Origin: Bacteroidota bacterium
GTDB lineage: Bacteria > Bacteroidota > Bacteroidia > Flavobacteriales > Schleiferiaceae
Direction: 5' to 3'
Assembly: GCA_003045825.1 (NCBI GenBank)
Contig: PZPA01000007.1
Location: 1 to 44,893, forward strand
DNA length: 44,893 bases
The notes beneath the pieces are model-generated. The model ran no database searches. It had not been told where the DNA came from and saw nothing but the letters and a program-made list of their open reading frames with translations. Numbering within the stretch: position 1 is the first letter of the stretch; each line of letters starts with the position of its first letter. Of this stretch, positions 18,931 through 27,451 are shown piece by piece. A program made the translations under genes and the position numbers.

Positions 18931-20178
18931 TTATGGCGCGCGCTTTTTGGCCTCATTTAGGTCAATTTTCTTGTCCTTTTCGAACGCTACGAGATAGGCG
19001 TCCGGATAGTGCTCCAGTACTTCTTCTTTTAACGCTTCTGCTTCAGTAAATGTTGTTAATCTGCCGCAGAAGTATTTGTACAGACCATATTGTTCTTGTT
19101 TCCACACCGATTCTAGTCCCTTAAAGTTTTCTGGAAGGCAAGGGAGGTCATTGCGCGATACGGCAATTTGAACTGAAAAATGCAAGGTTAATCCATCCTC
19201 AATAGCCACATTAATGACCGTAGAAGGTGCCGCTGCAATAGATTCAGGAATAGGTTCAACGGATGTTTCGGTCGGTTTGTCGCTGACGGGAGGGACCGAA
19301 TTTTCTACGACGGGCGTTAGGGAAGACCCTTCGGTTTGGATACCAGCATCGCGCTGTTCGCGTTTAAATTTATATTCTTTCACCGCACGATAGATGGCGC
19401 TGGCAAGCAATTCTTTGCCTTGGGTACTTTGTAAGAAATCTTCTTCTCCTGGGTTGGTGAGAAATCCTAATTCTACTAGTACAGCGGGCATAGTAGAGCC
19501 ACGGAGTACGGCTAAGGGTTGTTGTTTGACCCCGCGGTTGCGTCGTTTGACGCGACCTTCAAATTGGCGCTGGATCTCATCTGCAATGCTAATGCTTTGC
19601 TCTAGGAAAGCGTCCTGATAGGCGCGCAAAGCAATTATGGCAGCAGGATTGTTCGTGTTTAGTTCCTCGTAGTTGCTTTCCCAATTTTCTTCTAATAAGC
19701 GGGCAGCATTCTCTAGTTGAGCCGTTTTATTTAGTCGCTGGTCTTTTTCACCCATCCCAAGAACGAAACTTTCGGTACCATAGGCGGTTTTATTATCGTT
19801 CGCATTACAGTGGATGGAGATGAATACATCAGCGTTGGCGCGATTCGCAATAACAGTACGCTGGTAGAGTTCAATGAACCGGTCGTCGTCACGGGTGAGA
19901 ATTACTTTCGTATCCGGTAGGTTTTCTTCGATGTATTTTTTCACCAATGCACTTACATCAAAACTGACGTCTTTCTCACGCGTGCGGTAGCGTCCAGTCC
20001 CGAGATTGCCAGGATCTTTACCACCGTGCCCGGGGTCTATGACAATAATGTTTACGCCCGCATTCGCAGCACGAAAGGGGCGTGGATTGAAGGCGGCCAG
20101 CACTGTAAAAAGCACTGCCAAACCAGCAATTTTAATTCCTTTAAAACTTGGGCCAACCATACCAAGGCACATAAACAT
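18931..20178 (-). CDS. N-acetylmuramoyl-L-alanine amidase (Amidase_3) with SPOR-like C-terminus
   Basis: This zinc amidase cuts the bond between N-acetylmuramic acid and L-alanine in peptidoglycan (EC 3.5.1.28). The catalytic core shows VIDPGHGGKDPGN (zinc histidine), a later ISIHCNAND (second histidine region) and VLVELGFLTNPGEEDF (catalytic glutamate). The N-terminus has a hydrophobic signal or anchor (GIKIAGLAVLFTVLAAF). A Pro/Ser-rich linker leads to a C-terminal domain (about 325-400, HFSVQIAVS to YLVAFEKDKKI) that resembles SPOR or SPOR-like repeats, which bind denuded glycan. Starts are possible at 20178, 20172 and 20160; the longest is kept without strong evidence. It is the first gene of the operon that continues with the Mce protein. 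Confidence 0.93.
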   Translation of the reverse strand: MFMCLGMVGPSFKGIKIAGLAVLFTVLAAFNPRPFRAANAGVNIIVIDPGHGGKDPGNLGTGRYRTREKDVSFDVSALVKKYIEENLPDTKVILTRDDDRFIELYQRTVIANRANADVFISIHCNANDNKTAYGTESFVLGMGEKDQRLNKTAQLENAARLLEENWESNYEELNTNNPAAIIALRAYQDAFLEQSISIADEIQRQFEGRVKRRNRGVKQQPLAVLRGSTMPAVLVELGFLTNPGEEDFLQSTQGKELLASAIYRAVKEYKFKREQRDAGIQTEGSSLTPVVENSVPPVSDKPTETSVEPIPESIAAAPSTVINVAIEDGLTLHFSVQIAVSRNDLPCLPENFKGLESVWKQEQYGLYKYFCGRLTTFTEAEALKEEVLEHYPDAYLVAFEKDKKIDLNEAKKRAP

Positions 20179-20184
20179 TCGTTT

Positions 20185-20192
20185 TACCTTTG
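20185..20192 (+). promoter_or_regulatory. lptD: Candidate -7 promoter box for lptD
   Basis: TACCTTTG matches TAnnTTTG exactly and would start transcription near 20196, about 22 nt before the GTG start at 20218. No TTG stands at the -33 position. The box lies in the short region between the divergent amidase and lptD genes. Confidence 0.5.
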
Positions 20193-20217
20193 AATCTCAT
20201 GCAAATTACATACCCGG

Positions 20218-22767
20218 GTGCATCAGCGACTTACTGATCTTCTTTTTTTGCTCACATTTTGTACACCGTTTTTAACGGCCGCACAGGATAAACCTATTAG
20301 CTACACCGCGAAGGATTCAATCACTTCTGACGTGGATGCAGGGACGGTTGAATTGTTCAACGAAGTGCACCTAATTTTTGGAGAAACGAAGTTGGATGCG
20401 GGCTATGCTAAAATCTTTTGGAAAGAGGGGCTGGTGGTTGCGCACGGCATAGAAAACGAAGGAGGTGAGGTTGTGCAACAACCTGTTTTTGAGGATGGTG
20501 GAAAGGTGTTTTATTTGAGCGAAATCAAATACAATTGGACCACGGAAAAGGCTAAAATTAAAGGCGTTTTGACGCAAGAAGGGGAGAATTACCTCAACGG
20601 AGATGCGGTCAAAAAAATAGATTCCAACACCTTATATATGGCCGGAACGGGTTTCACGACCTGTTCGCATGAGGAGCCACATTTTCAGATTAAAACCAAT
20701 AAGAGTAAGGTGGAATTGGGTGAGCGCATCATTACAGGACCTGCTCATTTTGAATTCTTTGGCATTCCTACACCGCTGGTTATTCCCTATGGCTACTTTC
20801 CAACGAATCTCGAAAAGCCGAGCATCTCAGGTTTGTTGATGCCTAGTTTTCAAAATTCACCATCGCAAGGGGTGGGCATAGTGAACGGTGGTTGGTATTT
20901 CCCGATCAATGACTTTATGGATCTAGAATTGCGCGGCGATTTATACCTGCGCGGTTCTTGGTCGTTGCAAGCCACAACCAATTATAGAAAACGCTACAGC
21001 TACAGTGGTAATTTTGGGTATCAATACCGTTATCAACGCAGAGGGCTTCCCATTTTTGAGCCGTTCGGTGGTTACGATATTACGAAGAATTTCAGTATTC
21101 GATGGACCCACCGTCAAGATGCAAAAGCGCATCCGTCGCGTCAGTTCAACGCGAGCGTTAATTTGCAGAACCCAAATTTCTTCAAGAACAGCGCCAACCC
21201 GGAAGATTTGCTCAACGGGACGATGAGCACGACGAATAATACGATGAATTCCAGCATCACCTACAACCAGCGTTTTGGTCGAGCGAATTTAACGGTGAGC
21301 GGTAACCACACTCAAAACAATGGCTCACAGAGCTTCACGACTAACCTGCCTAAAGCTTCGTTCAATGTGCCTCGATTCTTTCCTTTGAAGACCAACGATG
21401 GAAAAAGTCAATGGTACGATAAGCTGGGGATGAATTACAGTTCAGTAGCCGAAGGCCGATTAAAAGGAAACTTAGGTACAATCAGCGAGAAATTGGACTC
21501 ACTAGCTGGGTATGACATGAACGATGTGCTGCGCGAATACGGCCAGTACGGCGTGAAGCACAACACGTCATTATCCACTAATGCCAAGCTTTTAAAATAC
21601 TTTACCTTCAGTCCATCCGCGAATTATACGGAACGCTGGTATTTTCAACAGTATGATTATGCCTTCGATCCGGCACTCAATAAAGGAGTGCTTACCGATA
21701 CGATCAGTGGGTTTACCGCGGTCCGTGATTTTGGTATGAATGCATCGTTGAATACAAAAATTTATGGAACATTTCTATTCTCTAAAGGACCTGTAAAGGC
21801 AATACGTCACATGATTACACCGCGTGCGACATTCAACTTTCGTCCAGATTTTGGTACGGAGCAGTGGAATTATTACCAGAACTTTACAGACACCCTCGGA
21901 AACAACCTCTTCTACAATAGGTATAATGGATTTTTGTACGGTTCGCCGGGTAGAGGTAGTAATGGTGCGATTACCATTGCAATCGATAACAATCTAGAGG
22001 CGAAAGTAATGGACCGCAGCGATACAACGGGGGGGACAAAAAAAGTAAAATTGCTCGAGCGCTTTAATTTGAATACCAATTATAACCTCGCCTCTCAAGA
22101 CGGGTTCAACTGGAACGTGGTTCGCCTGACCGCTGCAAGTTCTTTGTTTAATCAAAAACTACGTCTTACGTACCAAGGTCAGTTTGATCCCTACGGGTAC
22201 AATGTAGAAGGAGAGCGTATTGCTACATTGGCTTACAAACTCAATCAGTCCCCACTTATTCATCGAACATCGCAATTCTCAGCCAGTACTCAACTTAAAA
22301 GTAATCGAGGGAACAGTCGAGAGGCAGTTGCTCTGGAACGCCGCGGTGGAAGCTTTACTTCAGGCGATATTGATTACTACCGCTACCCCGATCTGGTGCC
22401 TTTACGTTCGGATTGGAACGTGAGTTTAAATTATGATCTTCGTTTTTTAACAAACGTTTCTGAGGGTGCAGAAGGCGCTAGCGGTCCTGTGTTCCAAAAC
22501 GAATTTGCAGCACACAGTATTAGTATTTCAGGTGCATACAGACCCACAGATAATTGGTCCTTGAATTACCGCACGGGAATAGATATTGCGGAACGTACGG
22601 CAGGATTTACCTCGATAAACGCTACTAGGGACTTGCATTGTTGGGAGATGAAGATTTCATGGGTGCCTTTTGGTTCAACGCGTTCGTACATGATTGGTAT
22701 TAACCTGAAAAACCAGCAATTCCGTCAAGTGAAAACCCAGCGCAGACGCACGGCCATAGATTTCTAA
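20218..22767 (+). CDS. lptD: LPS-assembly outer-membrane protein LptD
   Basis: LptD is the outer-membrane beta-barrel that inserts lipopolysaccharide into the outer leaflet. The 849-residue product starts with a signal peptide (LLFLLTFCTPFLTAAQ). A periplasmic LptA-like domain follows (about 30-170; TVELFNEVHLIFGETKLDA). The LptD barrel starts at the recognisable segment PYGYFPTNLEKPSISGLLMP, and aromatic beta-strands run to the end. The start is a GTG: no in-frame ATG exists between it and the upstream stop at 20191, and the signal peptide begins directly after it. Its stop overlaps the convergent pabA/trpG gene by 4 bp. LptE was not seen nearby. Confidence 0.88.
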   Translation: MHQRLTDLLFLLTFCTPFLTAAQDKPISYTAKDSITSDVDAGTVELFNEVHLIFGETKLDAGYAKIFWKEGLVVAHGIENEGGEVVQQPVFEDGGKVFYLSEIKYNWTTEKAKIKGVLTQEGENYLNGDAVKKIDSNTLYMAGTGFTTCSHEEPHFQIKTNKSKVELGERIITGPAHFEFFGIPTPLVIPYGYFPTNLEKPSISGLLMPSFQNSPSQGVGIVNGGWYFPINDFMDLELRGDLYLRGSWSLQATTNYRKRYSYSGNFGYQYRYQRRGLPIFEPFGGYDITKNFSIRWTHRQDAKAHPSRQFNASVNLQNPNFFKNSANPEDLLNGTMSTTNNTMNSSITYNQRFGRANLTVSGNHTQNNGSQSFTTNLPKASFNVPRFFPLKTNDGKSQWYDKLGMNYSSVAEGRLKGNLGTISEKLDSLAGYDMNDVLREYGQYGVKHNTSLSTNAKLLKYFTFSPSANYTERWYFQQYDYAFDPALNKGVLTDTISGFTAVRDFGMNASLNTKIYGTFLFSKGPVKAIRHMITPRATFNFRPDFGTEQWNYYQNFTDTLGNNLFYNRYNGFLYGSPGRGSNGAITIAIDNNLEAKVMDRSDTTGGTKKVKLLERFNLNTNYNLASQDGFNWNVVRLTAASSLFNQKLRLTYQGQFDPYGYNVEGERIATLAYKLNQSPLIHRTSQFSASTQLKSNRGNSREAVALERRGGSFTSGDIDYYRYPDLVPLRSDWNVSLNYDLRFLTNVSEGAEGASGPVFQNEFAAHSISISGAYRPTDNWSLNYRTGIDIAERTAGFTSINATRDLHCWEMKISWVPFGSTRSYMIGINLKNQQFRQVKTQRRRTAIDF

Positions 22768-23336
22768 TTCACTAATGCGAGCCAGTTTTTAATCATTCGA
22801 AGTCCTTGTGGGGTTAGGACACTTTCAGGGTGAAATTGGACGCCATATGCGCTGTCTATTTCTGATTCAATAACCATAGGTGCATCCTCCTCTAGAGCAA
22901 CGGCGCAAAGTGCCCACCCCAAAAGCGCTTCTTTATCTACTGCCCAACTGTGGTATAGACCTACTTGGAATTCTGTGATGCCTTTTAACAGTGCGCTGTC
23001 TCGAAGCACTTTCAATGCAGCGGTACGTCCGTGCATGATGCCTTTTCTATTGTACAAACGGCCACCAGTGTGTAAAGCGAGTGCCTGCATACCCAAACAA
23101 ACACCCAAAATAGGAAGTTGGCCATAGCTTCGCTGAATGAAGGACATAAGCTGTCCGCTATCTTCTGGTAATCCCGGCCCAGGGCTGAGAACTAGGCCGT
23201 CGAACTGTGCCAATTCTAAATGCGCCAATTCCGCGGCATCATTGCGGTAAACGACAACTTCAGCACCTGATTTCTCCAGATAATGGACCAGGTTATAGGT
23301 AAAGCTGTCGTAATTGTCAATGAGAAGCACCTTCAT
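22764..23336 (-). CDS. pabA: Glutamine amidotransferase subunit of aminodeoxychorismate/anthranilate synthase
   Basis: This 190-residue class I glutamine amidotransferase provides ammonia to a chorismate-using partner. The nucleophile is C80 in GVCLGMQ, the oxyanion region is SPGPGLPEDS, and the catalytic pair is H169/E171 in FHPES. Sequence alone does not separate PabA (folate) from TrpG (tryptophan), and many bacteria share one protein for both. Neither pabB nor trpE is adjacent. The gene stands alone on the minus strand between lptD and ridA. The start ATG at 23336 directly precedes the conserved KVLLIDNYDSFTYNL. Confidence 0.88.
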   Translation of the reverse strand: MKVLLIDNYDSFTYNLVHYLEKSGAEVVVYRNDAAELAHLELAQFDGLVLSPGPGLPEDSGQLMSFIQRSYGQLPILGVCLGMQALALHTGGRLYNRKGIMHGRTAALKVLRDSALLKGITEFQVGLYHSWAVDKEALLGWALCAVALEEDAPMVIESEIDSAYGVQFHPESVLTPQGLRMIKNWLALVN

Positions 23337-23391
23337 GTGCGCAAATATGAGTTAAATTCGGTTGAAGTAATTTAAATCTACCGACAAAACC

Positions 23392-23778
23392 ATGAAAAAA
23401 GCAATTGAAGGAAAGGGACTAGCACCGGCGATAGGGCCGTATAGTGCTGGTATTAGTTGGGGGGATGTGATTTTCACCTCTGGACAGATCGCAATGGATC
23501 CACACACGGGTGATATGGCGCAAGGAAATTCAATCACTGAGGAGACGCACAGGGTAATGAAAAACCTGCAAGCCGTTTTGTTGGCAGGCAGCGCTGATTT
23601 TAATTCTGTGGTTAAGACGAGTATTTTTCTAAGCTCAATGGATCATTTTGCTGAAGTTAACGAAGTGTACGGGAGTTATTTTGCTGCGCCGTTCCCAGCA
23701 AGGGAGACGGTTGCCGTGAAAACATTGCCAAAAAATGTGAATGTTGAGATATCCTGTATTGCCATGCGGAAGAGTTAA
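23392..23778 (+). CDS. ridA: RidA-family enamine/imine deaminase
   Basis: RidA hydrolyses reactive enamine/imine intermediates such as 2-aminoacrylate, protecting PLP enzymes in the cytoplasm. The 128-residue length is typical. Family marks are AIGPYSAG at about 13-20, FTSGQIAMDP, and the substrate-binding R104 in PARETVAV, followed by VEISCIAM. It is separated from pabA by 55 bp (divergent) and precedes lpd by 42 bp on the same strand. The upstream gap has TAAATTCG, a one-mismatch -7 box, not called separately. Confidence 0.95.
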   Translation: MKKAIEGKGLAPAIGPYSAGISWGDVIFTSGQIAMDPHTGDMAQGNSITEETHRVMKNLQAVLLAGSADFNSVVKTSIFLSSMDHFAEVNEVYGSYFAAPFPARETVAVKTLPKNVNVEISCIAMRKS

Positions 23779-23820
23779 GGTTTTGGCCTTAAATTGCACG
23801 CTCATTTAAAAGAAAAATAA

Positions 23821-25209
23821 ATGGATTTTGACGTAATCGTTGTGGGGTCAGGCCCCGGTGGCTATGTAACTGCCATTCGTGCATCTCAATTGGGATTCAA
23901 AACGGCCGTAGTAGAAAAAGAAAACCTAGGCGGCGTTTGTCTAAACTGGGGATGTATTCCTACAAAAGCCCTTCTGAAGAGTGCTCAGGTATTTGAATAT
24001 GTGAAGCATGCGGAAGACTTTGGAATCAAAATCAAAGAATACGATAAAGACTTTAACGCGGTTGTAAACCGTTCGCGCGAGGTTGCGAATGGCATGAGCG
24101 GTGGTGTACAGTTTTTAATGAAGAAAAATAAAATCACTGTTTTAAACGGGTTTGGTAAAGTTCAACCGGGCAAAAAGGTTGCCGTAACGGATGAAGCTGG
24201 AAAGGAAACGGTTTATACTGGTCAGCATATCATTATAGCCACAGGTGCCCGTTCAAGAGAACTACCAAACTTACCACAAGACGGAAAGAAAATTATAGGC
24301 TACCGTAAAGCGATGACGCTTGAAAAGCAGCCTAAGAAAATGGTGGTTGTAGGTTCTGGAGCGATCGGTATCGAATTCGCTTACTTCTACAACAGCATGG
24401 GTACAGATGTGACCATTGTAGAATACATGCCAAATATTGTTCCTGTCGAAGATGAGGATGTGAGCAAGCAATTGGAACGTACCTTCAAAAAGTCAGGCGT
24501 TAAGATTATGACGAATGCGGAGGTTACTGGGGTTGATACCTCGGGTAAAGGCTGTATCGTTAACGTAAAGACTAAAAAGGGCGAAGAGCAATTGGAAGCT
24601 GATGTTGTCTTATCGGCAGTAGGTATTGCCCCTAATATCGAAGGAATTGGACTTGAAGAGGTAGGTATTGCCTCCGATCGTGGCCGTATTTTGGTGAACG
24701 ATTTTTACCAGACCAACGTACCGGGCTACTTTGCCATTGGTGATATCGTTAAAGGACCAGCATTGGCCCATGTCGCTTCTGCAGAGGGTATTCTGTGTGT
24801 GGAGAAATTAGCGGGCTTGCATGTTGAGCCACTTGATTACGGGAATATTCCTGGATGTACGTACTGTTTCCCTGAGGTAGCCTCAGTTGGAATGACAGAG
24901 AAAGCAGCAAAAGAAGCAGGTTACGAGTTGAAAGTAGGGAAATTTCCATTCTCGGCTTCAGGTAAAGCTTCTGCATCGGGCCACAAAGACGGCTTCATAA
25001 AAGTGATTTTTGATGCCAAATACGGAGAGCTTTTAGGTGCTCACATGATTGGATCGAACGTTACAGAGATGATCGCTGAGGCTGTTATTGCACGTAAACT
25101 TGAAACTACGGGTCATGAAATTCTCAAAACGGTGCACCCGCACCCGACACTCAGTGAGGCCTTTATGGAGGCCACTGCAGCTGCCTACGACGAGGTAATC
25201 CACTTATAA
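23821..25209 (+). CDS. lpd: Dihydrolipoyl dehydrogenase (E3)
   Basis: This 462-residue flavoprotein re-oxidises dihydrolipoamide in 2-oxoacid dehydrogenase and glycine cleavage complexes (EC 1.8.1.4). It has the FAD motif GSGPGGYV, the redox disulphide in GGVCLNWGCIPTKALL, the NAD-binding VVVGSGAIGIEFAYF, FAIGDIVKGPALAHVA, and the C-terminal active-site pair in HPHPTLSEAF. The gene ends in a strong terminator. The other complex subunits are not in the window. Because these sit elsewhere, its main partner complex cannot be assigned. Confidence 0.97.
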   Translation: MDFDVIVVGSGPGGYVTAIRASQLGFKTAVVEKENLGGVCLNWGCIPTKALLKSAQVFEYVKHAEDFGIKIKEYDKDFNAVVNRSREVANGMSGGVQFLMKKNKITVLNGFGKVQPGKKVAVTDEAGKETVYTGQHIIIATGARSRELPNLPQDGKKIIGYRKAMTLEKQPKKMVVVGSGAIGIEFAYFYNSMGTDVTIVEYMPNIVPVEDEDVSKQLERTFKKSGVKIMTNAEVTGVDTSGKGCIVNVKTKKGEEQLEADVVLSAVGIAPNIEGIGLEEVGIASDRGRILVNDFYQTNVPGYFAIGDIVKGPALAHVASAEGILCVEKLAGLHVEPLDYGNIPGCTYCFPEVASVGMTEKAAKEAGYELKVGKFPFSASGKASASGHKDGFIKVIFDAKYGELLGAHMIGSNVTEMIAEAVIARKLETTGHEILKTVHPHPTLSEAFMEATAAAYDEVIHL

Positions 25210-25225
25210 AAAAATAAGATTCGTT

Positions 25226-25258
25226 AAAAACCGCCCCAACATTGGGGCGGTTTTTTTT
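25226..25258 (+). terminator. Rho-independent terminator after lpd
   Basis: CCGCCCCA (25231-25238) pairs with TGGGGCGG (25243-25250) around a loop of four, with flanking A-run and a run of eight T at 25251-25258. It lies 16 bp after the lpd stop. The downstream ABC gene begins just after the T-run at 25272. Confidence 0.92.
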
Positions 25259-25271
25259 GTTTATTGAAGGT

Positions 25272-26171
25272 ATGCATGCACCCTTAGTCCATTTTGATGC
25301 GCTCCGCTTCACATACGGTGAAGACCAAATTTTCGAATTTGGCACGGCTTCCATTGCGCCTGGCGAAATAGTAGTCATGGTTGGCCCCTCCGGCGCAGGT
25401 AAAAGTACATTGATGCGATTGCTTCGTGGCGAACTAGAGCCACTATCTGGAAGCGTCTCTATTGACGGTGCGCCGGTAGAGACTAGGAAGAAGCGTTTGG
25501 TATTGGATGAAAAGAAGGCGGGTTGGGTTCCGCAGTTGGACGACTTACAAGGCATGTTGGCTGTTGAAGAAAACATTGGCCATCATATCTTACGATTGGA
25601 TGAGGAGGAACGCGAGCATAGAATAAAGAGCTTAATGGAAGCGATGTGCTTGACTGCGTTTGCAGGTCAGACGACGAAAACCTTAAGCGGTGGTCAGCGC
25701 CAACGAGTAAGCATAGCTAAAGCAATGGCTGGGGAGCCCCCAGTGCTTTTGATGGATGAGAGTTTAGCTCAGCTGGATCTTAGAACCAAGAGCGCCATTC
25801 TATTGGATATGAAAGCCATGATTAAGCGCTCGAAAAGTGCCGCCTTATTGGTGTTACACGATCCGTCTGACGCTTTGCTTGTTGCCGATACGCTTTGGGT
25901 CGTACGAGATGGAAAATTGGTGCAGACGGGTTCACCCAATGCTATTATATCAAATCCTGCACACCATGAGATTGCGGGTCTGTTCGATTACATTAATGTG
26001 GTTCCTTTAGCATTAGAGGTGCCGGGTCCTTGGCGCGAGGAGCATGGCGTAAAGTGGCTTTACGCACACGATTTACCTGTGCTGGATGCGGAAGTGCTGG
26101 ATCGAATGGAAACGCCTTCAGGCCCCATTATAGTTTACCAATATCAAAGCCACCGGTTGCTAAAAAAGTAA
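25272..26171 (+). CDS. Orphan ABC transporter ATP-binding protein
   Basis: This 299-residue ATPase has a complete ABC cassette: Walker A GPSGAGKST (38-46), a Q-loop around WVPQLDD, signature LSGGQ (138-142), Walker B LLMDE (159-163) and H-loop H196. About 70 residues follow the cassette (AGLFDYINVVPLALE onward), which may be a small TOBE-like regulatory domain; this is uncertain. Import of an ion or small solute is plausible from the cassette type, but no permease or binding protein is adjacent, so the substrate is unknown. Start: the frame is open to 25242, inside the lpd terminator, so the ATG at 25272 is chosen. Confidence 0.88.
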   Translation: MHAPLVHFDALRFTYGEDQIFEFGTASIAPGEIVVMVGPSGAGKSTLMRLLRGELEPLSGSVSIDGAPVETRKKRLVLDEKKAGWVPQLDDLQGMLAVEENIGHHILRLDEEEREHRIKSLMEAMCLTAFAGQTTKTLSGGQRQRVSIAKAMAGEPPVLLMDESLAQLDLRTKSAILLDMKAMIKRSKSAALLVLHDPSDALLVADTLWVVRDGKLVQTGSPNAIISNPAHHEIAGLFDYINVVPLALEVPGPWREEHGVKWLYAHDLPVLDAEVLDRMETPSGPIIVYQYQSHRLLKK

Positions 26172-26200
26172 AACGCCCCGTTCCAAAAGGAACGAGGCGT
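26162..26200 (-). terminator. Terminator of the thrS-infC-rpmI-rplT operon
   Basis: ACGCCCCGTTCC (26173-26184) pairs with GGAACGAGGCGT (26189-26200) with one mismatch and a 4-nt loop. On the minus strand the hairpin is followed by TTTTACTTTTTT (26173 down to 26162). The U-tract is only on the minus side, so it mainly serves rplT, 24 bp downstream of its stop. Confidence 0.8.
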
Positions 26201-26223
26201 CTCTAAGTCTCCAATCTGATTTA

Positions 26224-26568
26224 TTACTTCACCTTATCAACGATCGCTTTGAACGCTTCCGGGTGGTTCATGGCTAAATCTGCCAATACCTTACGGTTCA
26301 ATTCAATGTTCGCTTTTTTCACCTTACCCATGAATTGTGAGTAAGACATTCCATGCAATCTTGCACCAGCGTTAATACGCTGAATCCATAACGCGCGGAA
26401 TGTGCGTTTTTTGTTTTTACGGTCGCGGTAAGCATACGTGAGACCTTTCTCAACAGCATTCTTAGCAACAGTCCAAACATTTTTACGACGTCCAAAGTAT
26501 CCTTTGGCGTGTTTCATCAATTTTTTTCTGCGCTCTCTTGAAGCAACAGCATTTACTGAACGTGGCAT
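26224..26568 (-). CDS. rplT: 50S ribosomal protein L20
   Basis: This 114-residue L20 binds 23S rRNA early in large-subunit assembly. The sequence is typical: [20 protein letters not shown] at the start, [10 protein letters not shown], and [11 protein letters not shown]. It is the last gene of the thrS-infC-rpmI-rplT operon, 86 bp after rpmI. In other bacteria L20 represses its own operon by binding the leader. I could not recognise such a leader here. Confidence 0.98.
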   Translation of the reverse strand: MPRSVNAVASRERRKKLMKHAKGYFGRRKNVWTVAKNAVEKGLTYAYRDRKNKKRTFRALWIQRINAGARLHGMSYSQFMGKVKKANIELNRKVLADLAMNHPEAFKAIVDKVK

Positions 26569-26654
26569 AATTTTTAATTTTTTGCGAGAGGTACTTCTGT
26601 TGTTTCAAGAAGATTTAGCTACCCAGCACAGGGTTATTAATTAACTCTAAGGAA

Positions 26655-26852
26655 TTATTTCATTCCAAGCTGCTTCTTGATGTTTGCAACATCAGCATCA
26701 GCTACAAGACCAGATTTTGTCAAACGACGTTTCTGATCTGTTGCTTTCTTCGTCAAAATGTGTGACTTGAAAGCGTGTTTTCTTTTGATCTTACCAGAAC
26801 CTGTCAGCTTGAAACGCTTCTTTGCACTGGATTTGGTTTTCATCTTTGGCAT
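26655..26852 (-). CDS. rpmI: 50S ribosomal protein L35
   Basis: This is a 65-residue, very basic protein with the L35 pattern [20 protein letters not shown] and [15 protein letters not shown]. It is a structural component of the large ribosomal subunit. It lies 28 bp downstream of infC in the conserved infC-rpmI-rplT order. Confidence 0.98.
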   Translation of the reverse strand: MPKMKTKSSAKKRFKLTGSGKIKRKHAFKSHILTKKATDQKRRLTKSGLVADADVANIKKQLGMK

Positions 26853-26880
26853 GATCTAACTTTATTTTGATTGGAGTGAC

Positions 26881-27423
26881 TTATTTTTTAGGGGCAAGCG
26901 TAAGGTTCATTTTCTTGCCGTCCATAGAAGGCATGTGTTCTACCTTTCCGTACTCTTCAAGGTCCTGAGCCAAGCGCAGTAACAAGATTTCACCTTTGTC
27001 TTTAAACACGATAGAACGCCCACGGAAGAAAACAAAGGCTTTCACCTTGTTACCCGCCTGTAAAAATTCGATGGCGTGTTTTTTCTTGAATTCGTAGTCG
27101 TGATCTGAAGTGTTTGGTCCAAATCTTATTTCTTTAATGACCACCTTAACTGCCTTTGACGCAAGTTCCTTTTGTTTCTTGCGTTGGTCGTACATGAATT
27201 TGCTGTAATCAATGATCTTACAGACCGGTGGATCTGCGTTTGGTGAAATCTCCACCAAATCTAAATCCATATCGTCCGCCATGCGCAACGCTTGACGAGT
27301 TTCAAATACTCCAGGTTCAACATTTTCTCCAACGAGGCGAATTTTTGGTACTCTAATTCTATCGTTGATGCGGTGGTTTGCGGCCAATTTCTCTTTTGGC
27401 TGCTTTCTTTTGCCTTTTCTCAG
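26881..27423 (-). CDS. infC: Translation initiation factor IF-3 (non-standard start codon)
   Basis: IF-3 binds the 30S subunit and checks start-codon choice. The core is clear: HRINDRIRVPKIRLVGENV, the N-domain to about residue 85, a linker, and a C-domain with KEIRFGPNTSDHDYEFK. No ATG or GTG starts the frame. A TTG at 27387 would begin LAANHRIND, but family members usually carry a basic stretch before HRIN. The frame stays open upstream and encodes RKGKRKQPKEK after a CTG at 27423; the in-frame stop is at 27430-27432. I extend to that CTG as a hypothesis. Non-standard infC starts are known from E. coli (AUU) and serve autoregulation by IF-3. thrS ends 28 bp upstream. Confidence 0.88.
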   Translation of the reverse strand: MRKGKRKQPKEKLAANHRINDRIRVPKIRLVGENVEPGVFETRQALRMADDMDLDLVEISPNADPPVCKIIDYSKFMYDQRKKQKELASKAVKVVIKEIRFGPNTSDHDYEFKKKHAIEFLQAGNKVKAFVFFRGRSIVFKDKGEILLLRLAQDLEEYGKVEHMPSMDGKKMNLTLAPKK

Positions 27424-27451
27424 GGTCTTTTATTTTTTAGTTAAACTTCTA

